Shown: piece after piece, positions 23,124 through 36,767 of the stretch
Layout of the letters: every line of letters starts with the position of its first letter
How positions within the stretch are numbered: position 1 is the stretch's first letter
Translations under genes and position numbers: made by a program
Assembly (NCBI GenBank): GCA_018873245.2
Contig: JAEMBT020000001.1
Coordinates: forward strand, 6,290,220 to 6,354,219
Origin: Archegozetes longisetosus
Taxonomy: Eukaryota > Arthropoda > Arachnida > Sarcoptiformes > Trhypochthoniidae
Direction of reading: 5' to 3'
DNA length: 64,000 nt
The notes under the pieces: generated by a model
Seen by the model: only the letters and a program-made list of their open reading frames with translations
Told to the model about the DNA's origin: nothing
The model's database searches: none

Positions 23124-26100
23124 TTTACATTTAGCTGTGATACATGTTTAACAAGTTATAGAAGAATTGCTAGTTATGAACATCTACAAACTAGTACTAA
23201 TCATTAAGTTAGCGATTACACATTTTTCTACCACTACCTAATTTCTAAACTATCTCTTTATCCCCTCTTGAAAGAGTCAGCCCAAGCCTGACGAATGAAG
23301 AGGTAAGGGGGAGAGAGGGAGAGAGAGCGAGAGAGCGAGAGAGCGAGAGAGAGCACAAAAACATTTCAATCTTTGGCATATACTCCTATGTAATGCGATC
23401 TAATCAATAATGAGAGCATATTTTGCGCTTAACCAAAAAACCGGCGCAAAAAGATTGTTGCACTTCTGTTATACTGCTCTCTCATTCTCTCTCATGCTCT
23501 CTGGTACTTTCTATTGAACTACATATATATATAAGTGAGAAATGATGCCACTCTTGTTCATTGGACTGAATTTTCTGTTCGCTTACTATATCCATGTAGT
23601 AGTGAAAAAGAAAAATAAGTTCAAGTCTACAAATCTACAAATAGTGGCCTAACTCTTATACTAAACAATCTGATTTTGATGCGGTAACTTTTATACTAAG
23701 TCTGATTTTGATGCCTTATGCCACTAGTATTTTGTTGCCATTAATTAACCTTAAAAAGAGTATTAGAAAATATTTATTTCTCTATTCCTTGTTTGATAAC
23801 TCGCTCACTTTTAGGTTAGCTAAAACTGTTTAGCTTTATATATAGTACCAAACACTACAACCACAGGTCATAATAGCTTTTAATCGATTTCAATTAGTTA
23901 ACTAGTGTTTAGTCATTTATTTGTTTGGCTTTAGGCAACTGTTCGTTATTTCTTTATTGAACACCGAACTCGTTTTTTTGATCAGCTTTTTGACATTGAA
24001 GTAGCGGTTTTGTCCATTCTTTGTATAATCACTTTTAGGTTGTATTACTTTAATCCTAGCAATACTTATTATCCCTTTTTATTTCTAACTCTTTTTCTCT
24101 TCGTTTTTATTAAACGTCTTTATATTAGTTATTCAACTCTTTCTATTCATGAGTTATCCTTCATCTCATCTTAATGTTTGAATATTTTTTACGTAAACCT
24201 ACTTTTCATTTTGTTCAAAGTAAATACCGACTTATTTTCTGGCAATTAGTTTTCAAAATGTTTAAGTAATCAGAATTAAGAGTAAAAATTAATTATTCAA
24301 GTTGTGCAAGCTAATATCTATTCAAGTATTTAAACCTAAGATATGATCAATTTGGAGAAGTTTTAGTACACAAATCTGTAGTCATTAAGAAATGTATTTT
24401 TATTTCTAATCAGGATCTTATCCATCATTTTACCAATTAATAAACTTTTATCTCAAGCAATTAATGGCGAGTCTAGAAGTTTGTATTAGAGAATCCAGGA
24501 AATTTTCTCACATTTTTCCACTAGTTTTGTGGTTAGAAAATTACTCAGTTGTTACTTAAATCTCTAATTATTTAGAGGTAAATCATTCGAGTAATAATTA
24601 AAATTTGCTTTTCTATTATACTAAAACTTCGTTTTTTTCCTCAATCTTTTCAGGAAAAGTCGAAGAAATGATCACAACTTTCCAAAAGTTGTTTTAATTG
24701 TAATGCAATTGAACGTTAACTATATATAATTTATGATATAATATATAATTATCTTAACATACAATTCAATGTTAACTCAATTTTTACGGTCTAGACTTAA
24801 AATTTGATTTTTCATGTGACCCACTTTTGGGTTGCGACTTCGGGTTCATAGCTTGTGATCTATGGAAAAGTACACTTTCTATGGAAAAGTTTCTATTCTT
24901 TTGTGCATTAAGATATGCAAATTCAAATCACATCTATATCCTTTCCCAACGCTTAGTTAACTTACTAGTTTTTGTCAACTTTAGGCTTCAATTAATCTTA
25001 ACTTTTTCTGGTTTTCAACTTGTTTTCAAGTTAACTCCTATTCTGATACTTTAAGACAAACCTAAAATTTGATTCGAGATGTGTTTTCTGATAACAAATT
25101 ATGTCATTTAACATAAAACATAATAATTTGATTACAGTTATGCGCACAAAGTATTTTATCATTCATATGGACATTGAAATTGTTATTAAAGCTAATAAAT
25201 AGCTTTGAGTTTTTGAAGATATTTTAGTTTGGCTTTTATGTTACTAAATCAAATGTTTAGGGATTAGTTAGAGCTGAAAACGAACACATTCACACAATTA
25301 AGTAATGAATTTGAAAAACAGGTATTTTTGCTAACCGTCCATTGTAAAGCATTAGTAGTGGTCTGTTGACAAAAATTGACAAACCTTTAAAAATTTAGCA
25401 GACAGGAAAGCCTCAGCTGACAATAAAGTTATTTACGATTAACAGGTAAACTGTTTTTAAAATGAAAGATAGACAAATATTTGAAATATGATTTCCACAA
25501 TAACCAGTTTTAACCTTCCGTTTAATGAATACATTTGTTTTAACAATTGTGCTTTTTTCAGTAAAGTTTCCCATTTACCGCCATTTATAATCAGGATAAT
25601 TTAAATAAAATACTATTTAACTATTTTTAAGCTTCAACTTTTCGTCACCTTCAAGTAATAACTTTTAAAACTTCATAAAACAGTTTTTTTTTAAATACAA
25701 CTATTAAACGAACGTAAATGAATTTAGCCAATAATCACATCTGTTTTGGTTAGATGTAGAATCTAAAAAAGGCATAAATTACTAGTAAGTCAAATGAAAT
25801 TAATAAGAAAAAGAGTTTATTATTTAGTTACAACTGAAAGAACATAAGATGAAATAATGAAAATCATAATCGTGTTAATCATAGAGAAAGACAAGTTTAA
25901 TAATAATATAAAACATATATAAGTTATATAACTTATATAACTTATACATTATTACACACTCCAACTCATAAGTTGCTGTTTGTATATATAAAAAATAAAC
26001 TTATTGCCAACAAATTCAACTTTGGGCTTATTAGGGTTTGCCAACCATACGGTTAGTGACAATGATAGAGATCTTTAAATTGTTAGCTTTTTCACTCTTA

Positions 26101-26578
26101 TCGCAAATTGTTTATAATCTATTTTTTTGAGACTTTAATCCTGTTTAACTATCAGTTCGATGTGTAATGTGTGAAGATAATCATCTTTATTAGCTATTGC
26201 TTTTTGTAATTGTTCAAGTTTAGTTTAATTCTGCTACAAAACTGTCGATCACTTAATGCATTTATTAGAGTTTGAATATCGATATAATAATAATTGAACT
26301 TAAATATGATAAAAATACCCTAAAACCTAATTCTAGATTCAGTTGAAACTCTTGCAAACTTTAGACTAGTTTCAGTTGAATGTTATTTGTTGATAGAAAA
26401 GACCAAAAACCCTAAAACTGTATGTATTTTTTTTTATATATATAACCACCAAATAGACAGACACTGAGAAGCCGGTGATGAGAAAGCGTTAGTTGTGTTA
26501 AAAGCAAAAGAGTGATTGAGTGTTAGCGCCAAGTATTGTGTGTTTCAATATTACCACCATTTCAGACATTAAGAGTAC
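23124..26578. other. Gene-free sequence with a GA tract
   Basis: Contains an interrupted GAGAGAGCGAGAG tract at 23310-23353. Otherwise AT-rich with no recognised feature. Confidence 0.6.
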
Positions 26579-26601
26579 GAGAGAGAGAGAGAGAGAGAGA
26601 A
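26579..26601. repeat. (GA)n microsatellite
   Basis: Uninterrupted GA run; about 100 bases downstream (26704-26745) lies a small TTTTTAGACCC tandem repeat of three units. Confidence 0.95.
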
Positions 26602-27380
26602 GATAAGATAAAAGAATAGGAATACAGGACTTGTGATACTGGAAAACACAATTATCATATTATTTGCTTCATTGTAGCTTACGTCCATTTTCTTTACGCT
26701 TTTTAGTCCTCTTTTTAGACCCTTTTTAGACCCTTTTCAGACCCTTTTTCACTAGATTTCTGCATTTTCTTACGCTTTTCATTACAGTATTAACAAATCT
26801 ATTTCTTTATTTTTATTTTTTTTGTAAACAAACTTATTTTAGGAAAACATCTATTCAATTAGATCTTTAAAAAGTTTTTTCTGCAAATCATATCAATTTT
26901 GATGATTAAACTTCTTTTGGAAACTTTATTTACTTTTAGACTACTATCTGCTTGAGAGTGGCATAAGATTTGAACAAAATGATAAAAAATGATAGCAAAA
27001 ATGAACCAAATCATTAAACATTTACAACTATTTGCTTAGAATAGAAAACATTGATTCATAATTAATTTGATACGAATGATTAGCATAAAACCTTATTTCA
27101 AATGAATTAGCTTTTAGAGAAAAAGCAATACTAGCTGATAACTAGAGAAAATGTAGACCCAAAGCATAAGAGTGATATAGTTCTCTATGTGTTTGTATAA
27201 CTATGTGTGTTCACTATTCAATAGCGAACACGTATTGCAGAAGCGCTCTTCTAATAGACCATACAAGTGAAGGACCAAATGATCATCAGTGGGAGAGAGT
27301 GTACGAGTATGAGAGAGAATAAGGGGAGGAGAGTATTGAGAGAGACGTTTTATAACTAGTTTTATGGTCTATGGTTTGCG

Positions 27381-27512
27381 TCTCTCTCTCTCTCTCTCTC
27401 TCTCTCCAACTCTAAAACCAAAAGTGAGCAAAAGAGAGACGCGGAGAGAAAGAGAGTGAGAGAGCGAGCCAGAGAGAGAAAAGAGAATGAGTGGGAGAGA
27501 GAGAGAGAGAGA
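27381..27512. repeat. (TC)n facing (GA)n, self-complementary pair
   Basis: A 27-base pure TC run (27381-27407) is followed, after about 25 bases, by an interrupted GA-rich tract to 27512. The transcribed strands could fold into a long hairpin. Overlapping reading frames here are only Ser-Leu / Arg-Glu low-complexity artefacts. Confidence 0.85.
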
Positions 27513-28396
27513 TCGCAGACTTTCATACGGTTTACTTTATGTCGCATTGCGTTACCTCTAGTTGTGAGACCTTTAACTTATAAAAATATCCGCATTGGAT
27601 TACAAACTACTTATGTTATACACTCCATAAAGCATTTAAAATAAATCAATTTTTGTGGACAAAGCGTTCCATTAAAATAGTTACTCACATAAAAGCTTAA
27701 TCTACTTTTTAGTTGCAATGAATAATTGATTCTTTAGACAATTTTACTGTTAAACCAATTTTTTGCTTGCAATTAAATATATTTGATTCTAAGTTCAATT
27801 TGTTATGTATAAGTTTTTATTTATCAAACATTTTTGTGCATTTCTTCCATCTAGTAGTAGAGATTGTACTCGCTTTTTGTATAATTCAGTTTTTTAGACT
27901 TTAACAACAACTTTTCAATTGTTTCCAAACTACTTTTTTACTAATTTTCAATTAAATAGTAGAGAACGAGAGCGAAAAATAAAAGTTTTATTTTTAAATA
28001 CCCGTCGGTTAATAACCGACCTTGACTCCAATATAAGCATATACGTGTTAGACACTAGCAAATTATGGCCATAAAATCACTCTATTTAATACATAACCAA
28101 ATTACAAACAATGATAAAACCTAATAATCATTGGTTCAAAGCTTAGAAACTTTCTTTTCTAAATTGCCAGAACACGAGACATTTTTAATGCAATTTATAC
28201 ACTAGAAATTGAATAATTATCATAAGAGAGTATGAGGTTATACAACACGCATAACACAGCATTTCATACATAAAGTGCTGTGCATTATATATATAAAGAG
28301 GGTATATATCCCTCAATGGCTTTCATGCTTTTATAGCAACACCTCTGAAAAAGTTGAAAAATACTCGATTCGCTGCGGATATAAAGACAAGACTTA

Positions 28397-28398
<2 letters not shown>
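27513..28398. other. Gene-free sequence
   Basis: AT-rich; contains the 17-base palindrome GTCGGTTAATAACCGAC at 28004-28020. No gene recognised. Confidence 0.6.
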
Positions 28399-28438
<40 letters not shown>

Positions 28439-28470
28439 GAAAATGCGCATAAAGAGAGAGAGAGAGAGAG
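28399..28470. repeat. (GA)n-rich tract
   Basis: Two GA runs (28399-28440 and 28452-28472 region) separated by an ATGCGCATAA spacer. Confidence 0.9.
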
Positions 28471-28889
28471 CATGAGAGAGAACTAGCTATCAGTCGGTAG
28501 AGAAAGAAGGATTGAAAATCTCTAATACAGAGTAGAAGGCGATCAAAATCGTAACAAAACAAAAATTTTCAGTCCCTTTACATCTGGTGTATATATATTT
28601 CTACATAAGATATAATACTATTTTAGTGTAGAAGTATTTCCCCTTTGATATAATTGAGTACAAAAGGGTCAACACTTTGTATGTATGTAATTATAACTAT
28701 ATGTACAAAAAACGTTAGCGTTAGTTTTGGAATAATCAACAAAATGAAGACTTAGTCTATAAGTGCTGTAGTTTTTATTACAGTATTTGACGCATCGGCC
28801 CAGAAATCGGCAAATTTTAATGCTATCATAGTATTATAGTATGACTAGTAGTGAGTGCAGTGTCTCTACTTTTCAGAGCCCATCGGTAT

Positions 28890-29144
28890 TGAGAGTCAAA
28901 CGAGACGAGTCTGAGAGACAAGTTTTCAGAAAGTATTGAGAGAGATAGCAATGAGTTGTGAGAGCAATGGGAGAGAGAGCCATAGGAGAGAGCTATAGAG
29001 GAGAGCCACAAGAGGATATTTAAAAGCTGCGAGTGAGCTGTAGATAAAGTAGGAGAGAGTTAGTGAGAGATTAGCAGTGAGCTTGAAGTTTGGGTGAGAG
29101 AGAGGGAGAGCGAGAGAGCGGGAGAGAGAGAGAGAGAGAGAAGA
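28890..29144. repeat. Long interrupted GA-rich purine tract
   Basis: About 250 bases dominated by GAGAG words (GAGAGATAGCAATGAGTTG, GGGAGAGAGAGCCATAGG, GAGAGAGGGAGAGCGAGAG), the largest purine tract in the window. No coding sense. Confidence 0.85.
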
Positions 29145-32100
29145 GTGAAGAAAATCATGTTATATTGCCTTTTAGGCTCACTTTTAGATTTACTTTTGTG
29201 TTGTCTTGTATACGATAGTAGTTGAACAGTATATGTGTAATAGTATGTATGCCTCTTGTGCTTAGCTCTGAATGAGTGGTATTTTCATACTGTGCACCAT
29301 TTTTGATGTTTTGTGCAACGAGTTCGCAGTGACTTCTTTCTCTCTGACTCAAAATGACTGTTGAATACCTTATTAAATGAGAGACAAATTGTTGTTGTGT
29401 CAATTATTTAATATATTTTTGTGTCATTTTCAATCATGTTCAAAACTAAGTTATTGTGTATTTGTTGCCATATTTTTCGTATTAAACTTGATTCAATTCA
29501 ATAAAATGGTAGTTTTTCAGATAGTTCCTATTTTTTATTGAATATACAAATTTTCAACTGTTTGTGTGCGCAAAATATTTCTTCAGTGCTTTTCATTCAA
29601 CCATAAGAGGACCTGGTTCTCTTAATTTAATTTAAAGGTAATCCAAATTTGTCTTATCTCTAAGCTATGCCTTAGTTTTGAGAAAATCATTTCCAAATCT
29701 AAAGCTTTAATACCTAAAAATCAGACTTAATCACACTTATCGAGCTGTTTATGGCTATACGCTAGCCATAGCTACAGTATATATTCATTATAATAAACTT
29801 TGGTCTTTTTAAATCGCTATTTAGTTATATGTAATAGTGTGGAGTGCAAAAAATGGTACTTATTCTAGTGGTAACTCTAGTTATTGTTAGTAATACTTGG
29901 CCAAATGTCTAGTTATATATCTATGACTGCATAGTGGTAATGATGATCCAATCTCACAAATGAAAACATTGTCCTTCATTGAACAGTGCACTAGTCTTTC
30001 TCTCCTAAAGCTCTCTCTCTCTCTCTCCCTCTCCCGAACTCTCTAATTCTCTGCCCTGACTCTGCTCTCTACTGAAAAACCATTATTATTATTATAGTTT
30101 TTGGGCACAACCTATGAATCGTTGTCTCCACCATATTATGCCTTCTCTACTGAGCTGAACAAAACACAAACGTTTATAATACACACGACATATATTTCTC
30201 CGGTGTCTCACTTAGTATAGCAAATATGCCACTGATATAAAACTATTTGGCTGCATATTTTCTACTACTTCTCTCTCGTGTTTCTTCTCCTAACCTAACC
30301 TCTACTCGAAAACCTAATGCTCTGTTGAGTGTTGAAATGTATCGCCACTGACTCCCAATATGGCTGAGATTTGCGACCCTTTAATACATTGTCATCGGTT
30401 TATATATACGGTATATATTGTGATGGTATATAACTTTACGAAAAACTTGTTTATCTATTATATTGCGAATAGTAGTGCATAAGGAGTGCATAGGGAGTGC
30501 ATAGGGACTGAACATCTAATTGCCAGTTATATTTTCTGATCAGTTATTTCTTCCATTCATTTTTCATTTGCTTTTCATATATAATGTAATTATTATTTCC
30601 ATATATAATGTCTTATTATTAATTTGCTTTTTCTACACTATTTCTACGCTATTTATGCACTATCTCTACACTATTTATACACTGTTTGTATACTATTTAT
30701 AATCCCTATTCCTTCCTATTATTATAAGTTGACTTCTTAGAAACTGCAATTTTAATTACTGTTAATCGTTTGTAAGCTTATGGTAACTTTCAGTTTGAAG
30801 GCAAATATCACTATATGTTGCTCTACTTTGATTAGTAACTCATTATAAGTTAAGTAATGCTATCTTCTTTGCTCACATATTTTTGTCGTTTTTCACTATT
30901 AGCCCAAATTTGATGCGCATTAGATATTGAATTTAGTTTTAAACAGAACAAAGTTCAAGCTTAACAAAACACTTTTTATGCATATACTTTAGTTCTAGTT
31001 GTTCAGCTACTTTATGGAAAAACATTTTCTTTGCTCATATCTGGAAACTTCAATTCCTTATCAGTTACTCAAATACTTATCGACTTTCTTGACCAAAAAA
31101 TTGTAGCTTCAGCTGCATTTGTCCTTTTGAATTGAATTTTCCATTATATGCGATTCATTTGAGACTTATCAAGTAAATATTTGTTTCAAAAATATACATT
31201 TTTTCTAAAATTGACCAATTTTTATAATTACTCAAAGTTCAAGGTCAAGCTGAGAACTTGAGCTGATGCAAGTTTAAACCTTGAGCTTTAGACCCAAACT
31301 AAAACTAATCGGAAGAACAGACAAAAGTCAAATTATGAGTAGTTAGAAACTAGGTTTTACTGTATTTTATAGAAATCTATTAAAGGATTATTAAACATAT
31401 TGTCTGTAAAAAGGTTAAGCCCAACTATTCATAATTTATGATATAGTATTGCTCTTAATACGGAAGCGATACTCAACTTCTAGTTATTGCAATTTTTTCG
31501 TTTCCTATATTTGCTTTTCTCTATTCATTGCCACAAATTGTGTATTAGTCTCGAGACCTTACTGTATGTATTTCTTATTCATTCATTGATGCTATCAATG
31601 CATAAAACATTAGGAATTGAATGACGCTTTTAAAGTTGTTTCTAAACGTTTAGTTCATTTTTTTGTTAACTGTTTCTTAAGTTGAAATCTTTCTGAACAT
31701 ATCTAACTGTTTTTCGGTCTATTCACAGTTCAGTATTTTTTATATATTACATCAATTCTCTATTCAAATTAGTATTGATTTCAAAAATGATTGCTAAGTC
31801 TCAATTGACTTTTAAAGCGTTGACAACTCAATAATTTTCATATGAATAGAGAACTTATTTCAGATTTAAAGGTGTCAGAACTAAAAATTCACTTCTCAAT
31901 TATGTTTCCATATCTTATCGCTATTTTTATTAGTGTTGTAATAGAATTATAACCTGACTAAAACTTTCAATTCTTATAATGATTTTTCTTCTATTTCGTT
32001 TGTTCTTTTCAACCATGAACTGTACTCCTCATCAAGTTTTAACCCCTTCCTAATGACATGTTGACAAAATATGAAAATTTGTTTCCCAAAAGCAAAAATA

Positions 32101-34441
32101 GTAAATAAATGAGAGAAAACGAACCCGAATAAGTCTGGTTTCAATAGAAATGTGATCTAATAGTCCTACTGATTTAGCTTCCTCCGTTAAAAAGTGTTTA
32201 GAAGTCTAGAAACTCTTAATTAAAATGAATATATAGTTAATAACAATATTTAATAGGTTTCCTGGAAGCTACAACACTAGTTACTAGATATTATACGTTG
32301 ATCCCTGTTGTCGTCAACACTTTTAAATACAATACTAATCTATTGATGATTTGATTGGTATGAAAGTGATCCCATATGTAAGGTAGTTTTCCCATTGCTT
32401 TATCTCTGTTAATGCAGCTACATTCTTACATTTTAAGCATGCTTACATTTTGAAGCATTCTTACATTTTTAAGCATTCCTATTTTTGCATTATTTCGGCT
32501 ATAATTCTTATATTATTTCACAAATTTCAGTTATCTCTCCATATATTGTAGTTATTTATAATTTAATTGTTATTGCAATTTATTATTGATATATAATTGT
32601 TATAACTTTGACATAAAAGTAGTAAACAATTTAAATTCTATACAGAATCAGATTAATAATTGATCTTATAATAATGACATAATGACTTCCGTTAAGTTTG
32701 GTAGTATTAGACAACAGTAAAGAATACTTGATATAACATGGAAGAATCGAGAATAACATAATAATTGAATGTTTTATCTGGCAATTGAATTTGTGCGACG
32801 CTTTTTGAATAAGTTTCACTGTTTCGTAACTAATAGCAACTGGTATGACGCTATTGTTCTCAACACTTGTGTAATGTGCTTAGCCAATAAGTTAACAAGT
32901 CTACTTTTTAAAATTTATTAATATACTTCAATAGTCATTTATATTAAAGATTATGTTTTGTCTTCTTATTTTTTATTCAATTTTTATTAATTTTCTCTCT
33001 CTCATTACAATTTTTAGTTGAATCCATCAAATTATTAGTCAAATTATTAACGAATAGAAACTACTTATATATCGTTTATAGTTAAGCAAAATGCATAATG
33101 TTTTCTCTTATTAGTTTTGATCACTTGTGAAACTGATAAATGTCTAAATGTGTAGTTCAGTGATCACCATTCTAGTAATACATATCAATTTTGTCCAATT
33201 ATTGGTCTACTAAACGTGAATACCAGAAATCTTATCGAAATCTTATCAAATGTTTATTAAGAGTGGCATTAATTATATTATTGAATGCTTACTATTTTGC
33301 TATATTTGCAATCGTCAGTGCTATTAGCATTTTGTCCGATCATCAATATTGCTTTCTCTCCATTTTTAAGTAGTTTAGTTTCTATTTACTTCTCTGCATT
33401 TTTAATCTTTCCCTAATTAGATCTGGATGCATTCACAATTTTTGCAATTTTTTGATAGTCCCCATGGGTTTGTGATAGGTTCTTCTCAACATTTGAAGCA
33501 AAAGTGTATAAATTGCCAAAATAGCATACCTAATATTGTAAATATTGTATAATTGATTTGTAATGCGCAATTTTTTAGCTCATTTAAACTCACTACTTCA
33601 CTCAATGTGGTCTATACCAATATAAATATTTATTGAGCCCTATTCACTCATTGTCAATTTTTCGCAATAAACCCAATATATCTATCAAATATTTTTTTGT
33701 TTAATCTATCAGAAATGCATTTTATTATATATTGTTTTTATTGGAATTAATGTCAAGCAAAACAAGTTTCTGTTATCAACAATAATTGTATTGAAACATT
33801 TTTCAAAAATTTCATCATCGAGTTTAGATTCCTTTGAATCCTGTAGTCATTTCGACTAAATAATTTTATTTTATTTTGTCAGACAATTCTTTTTGACATA
33901 ATTATTTATTTTATTTCGTATTGTGTTTATTCAATCACATCAGACATCAAATGTTCAGTCTCCCAGGGATACAATATTTCAATGAAAATGATTGCGCACA
34001 AAATCATATTTAATTTAATTAAACATCTTTTAGTTTGAAATCGTTTACTTCCAAGATATCTATCTTTAGATGTGACTTAAATTTGATTCTTATCAATCTT
34101 ATTAGAATTGTTTCGCAATTAGCATAAGACTTGTTTATAAAACTTATTTGATCATCTCTATACAAATCATTTATTTATAAACTCATCCTAGTTCACATCT
34201 TATTGTATATCAATTAATTAGATTTAACATTTGTCATCACTATCACTATCATTACAGATATTGATTGTTGGACAAAATATATGAACAAAACAGTAGCTAT
34301 ATAAAGTAAAATAAATATTATTCAATTTTCAATTTGTTGCAAATACTTCATTATGCATATTAGGAATACTACTCTCTAGTGAGTAAATCCTGTATTAAGT
34401 ATTTGCGTATTTATGTTAATTCTCTGATCTCTATTGCGTGT
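29145..34441. other. Gene-free sequence with CT tract
   Basis: Contains a CT run at 30010-30034, a GGAGTGCATAGG tandem at about 30481-30508 and TTACATTTTAAGCAT units at about 32420-32475. No coding frame has protein-like composition. Confidence 0.6.
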
Positions 34442-34533
34442 CACTCCGTATCCAGTACATTTTTTCACTCTGCGTCCAGTACATTTTACACTTCGTATCA
34501 AGTACATTTTACATTCCGTATCCAGTACATTTT
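34442..34533. repeat. About 23-bp tandem repeat, four copies
   Basis: Units of CACTCCGTATCCAGTACATTTT type, diverged at several positions (CTGCGTCCAG, TTCGTATCAAG). Confidence 0.85.
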
Positions 34534-36720
34534 ACTCCCAATATAATCAATAGTATCTAAGTTAAGGTGAAGTGTCAACCTTTTTTCGCACAATATTTAC
34601 CAATTGTTTGAAATTGAAAATAATCTTTCTGAAAATTAGCTTTATCAAATAAATTTGAAGCTTTGTTCAGATTTTAGAATATTCAAATTGCGAGTAAATA
34701 CTTATGAAAACAAACACTAGAAATGCATTTTTACGTTTGAAATGTTTCAACCAATTGACAAATATTTATTTTGTTAAACTACGACTGTTTTACTGCAACA
34801 CACATCAGTTTCATAATTATTTACTCAATTAGATTATCATTGATTTTAACGAACTTCTAATTGTAGGCAAAAAATGTTTTCAACCCTTTACAAGTTATTC
34901 AACTATTTAATGAAAAGTTTTTACTTAAGATTATAGTGTGATGAGTAAAAATGGTTATATTTTTGAGTCAAATTTTCTATGTATGGTGAATTGTATTGAA
35001 TTGGTGATATGCGCAGAACTAGTGAATTATATAAAAACTATTTTCCTCTTTTCCATAAGCTTTTCATAACTTCCTTTATTAGTCTAACTGCTCGAGTGAT
35101 CGCTTTTTCCAGAAAAAGAAAGAGAACATAAAACTCTCTGACGTTTCCCAACAAAATGTCTCTTTGCTATCAAATATTCCTATTTTTGCAGTAGTAATTT
35201 CGCAACTTTTCTCTATTAATAATCAAATTGGCAATTAGTAAATTTTTAATTTTTTGTTTTCAAACTTGTTCGATATTTTTCCAGCAGTTACTAAATGACA
35301 ACAAACAAGTTAATTTAACTGTTGATTTACAACATATATAAATGCATTCAATCTAACAGCAATAAATTGTACTTAATTCAATTGAAATAATTAATTATAA
35401 GATGAAATTTAGTTATAAGAAATGTTTGTTGTGATTTGAGTCAAGTTTTATCTGATAAATATTCTAAATTAATCAAGAACTAGATATCAGTTATCGTCAT
35501 TACATTATAATAAACATAATTAACATAAATGTCCACAAATGAGGTCTTGTATTGAAAACTACTTCCTATACATAATACCCAAATTGACAAACGTTTGATC
35601 TGAACAACTAAATGTTTATCTACTCAAAAAACTCTAATTAATCCCTTATTTGTAGTCCATATACAACTTATCATTAAATATGATTTGCCGCAAAACAAAA
35701 ACGTGTCGAGAAGTTTCTCTACTCATACCTCATTTTAGTTATTCATTAGACGCAAGTCTAAAAAGACTGCAATCGACACCATTTTCTCTTTACTGCATTC
35801 AATTTTTTGCTCTCTTTCCGTCTCTTCTATCTATTGGTTTCTCTTTTGCCTAAAACCTTATCCTCTTTAGGCAAATGCATTTGATGGCCATCTCTGCTCT
35901 GTATTTATCTCATGGGAGAGTGCGGGCAAACGCTCTTATTTGTCTAAACATTATTCAGCCACTGATATACAAAAGCGATTTTTCAGCTACTGATATACAA
36001 AAGCGATTTTTCAGCTATCCTTCTTTGTTCCCTTTGCCTTGGCTAATTGTAATTTGCACTTTTTCCAACAAATTCCATATTTATTAGCTAGCAACTTTGT
36101 TTAGTAATTGGTTAGTTTTCAATTTTCTTTGCTTGTTACTAACCGAAAATATTTGTCTAACCTTTTGGGTGTAGTGAGAATACCTCAATTAAAAGTTTAT
36201 AATTTTTTATTTAAATTGATTAACACTTAATTTTCAATTAGATTATTGAAAGTTACAATCAATTAAAATAACAGCAAGAGCTACAATATTTATTGAATAA
36301 TCTGATAAACAAATAGATACCTAATTAACCAAAACTATCTAGAAGTGAAATAAAAACTGATGGCGGTTGAGCTATAAATTGAAGTCTTAACCGAAATGCA
36401 TGTGATTGTTGATTAGACTCTATGCTCGACTATCATCTTCTAAACCAGTTTTCTAAATAACTTAAACCCACAGCACAAGCACTTGTCTAGCTGAATATCA
36501 TATCAATTTAAGAACTACTAAAACATTCACCAACTAAGTTAATATTATTTTAAAAACGTTCTTTAGTGTCAAATTTTCTTCTTCTATTCAAACTATCAAA
36601 ACTAGTTTCACTTTACTTTTAATCTAGTCTACACTTTATTACTTTTTTATACAGTAGATATTTCTCTACTCTCCCTAATAAGGTTTGACTTTTCTTTTTT
36701 GATGAGCTTAAGGTATTTTA

Positions 36721-36722
<2 letters not shown>
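34534..36722. other. Gene-free sequence
   Basis: A 27-base unit (ACTGATATACAAAAGCGATT core) is duplicated in tandem at about 35960-36015. Otherwise AT-rich with no supportable gene. Confidence 0.6.

Positions 36723-36766
<44 letters not shown>
36723..36766. repeat. (CT)n microsatellite
   Basis: About 22 uninterrupted CT dinucleotides. Confidence 0.95.

Positions 36767-36767
<1 letters not shown>

Noticed and set aside
27362-27644. Reading frames over the TC/GA tracts (Ser-Leu-rich and Arg-Glu-rich peptides), also at 28285-28562
   Set aside because: They are translations of dinucleotide repeats in arbitrary frames, with no start context, domain or conservation.
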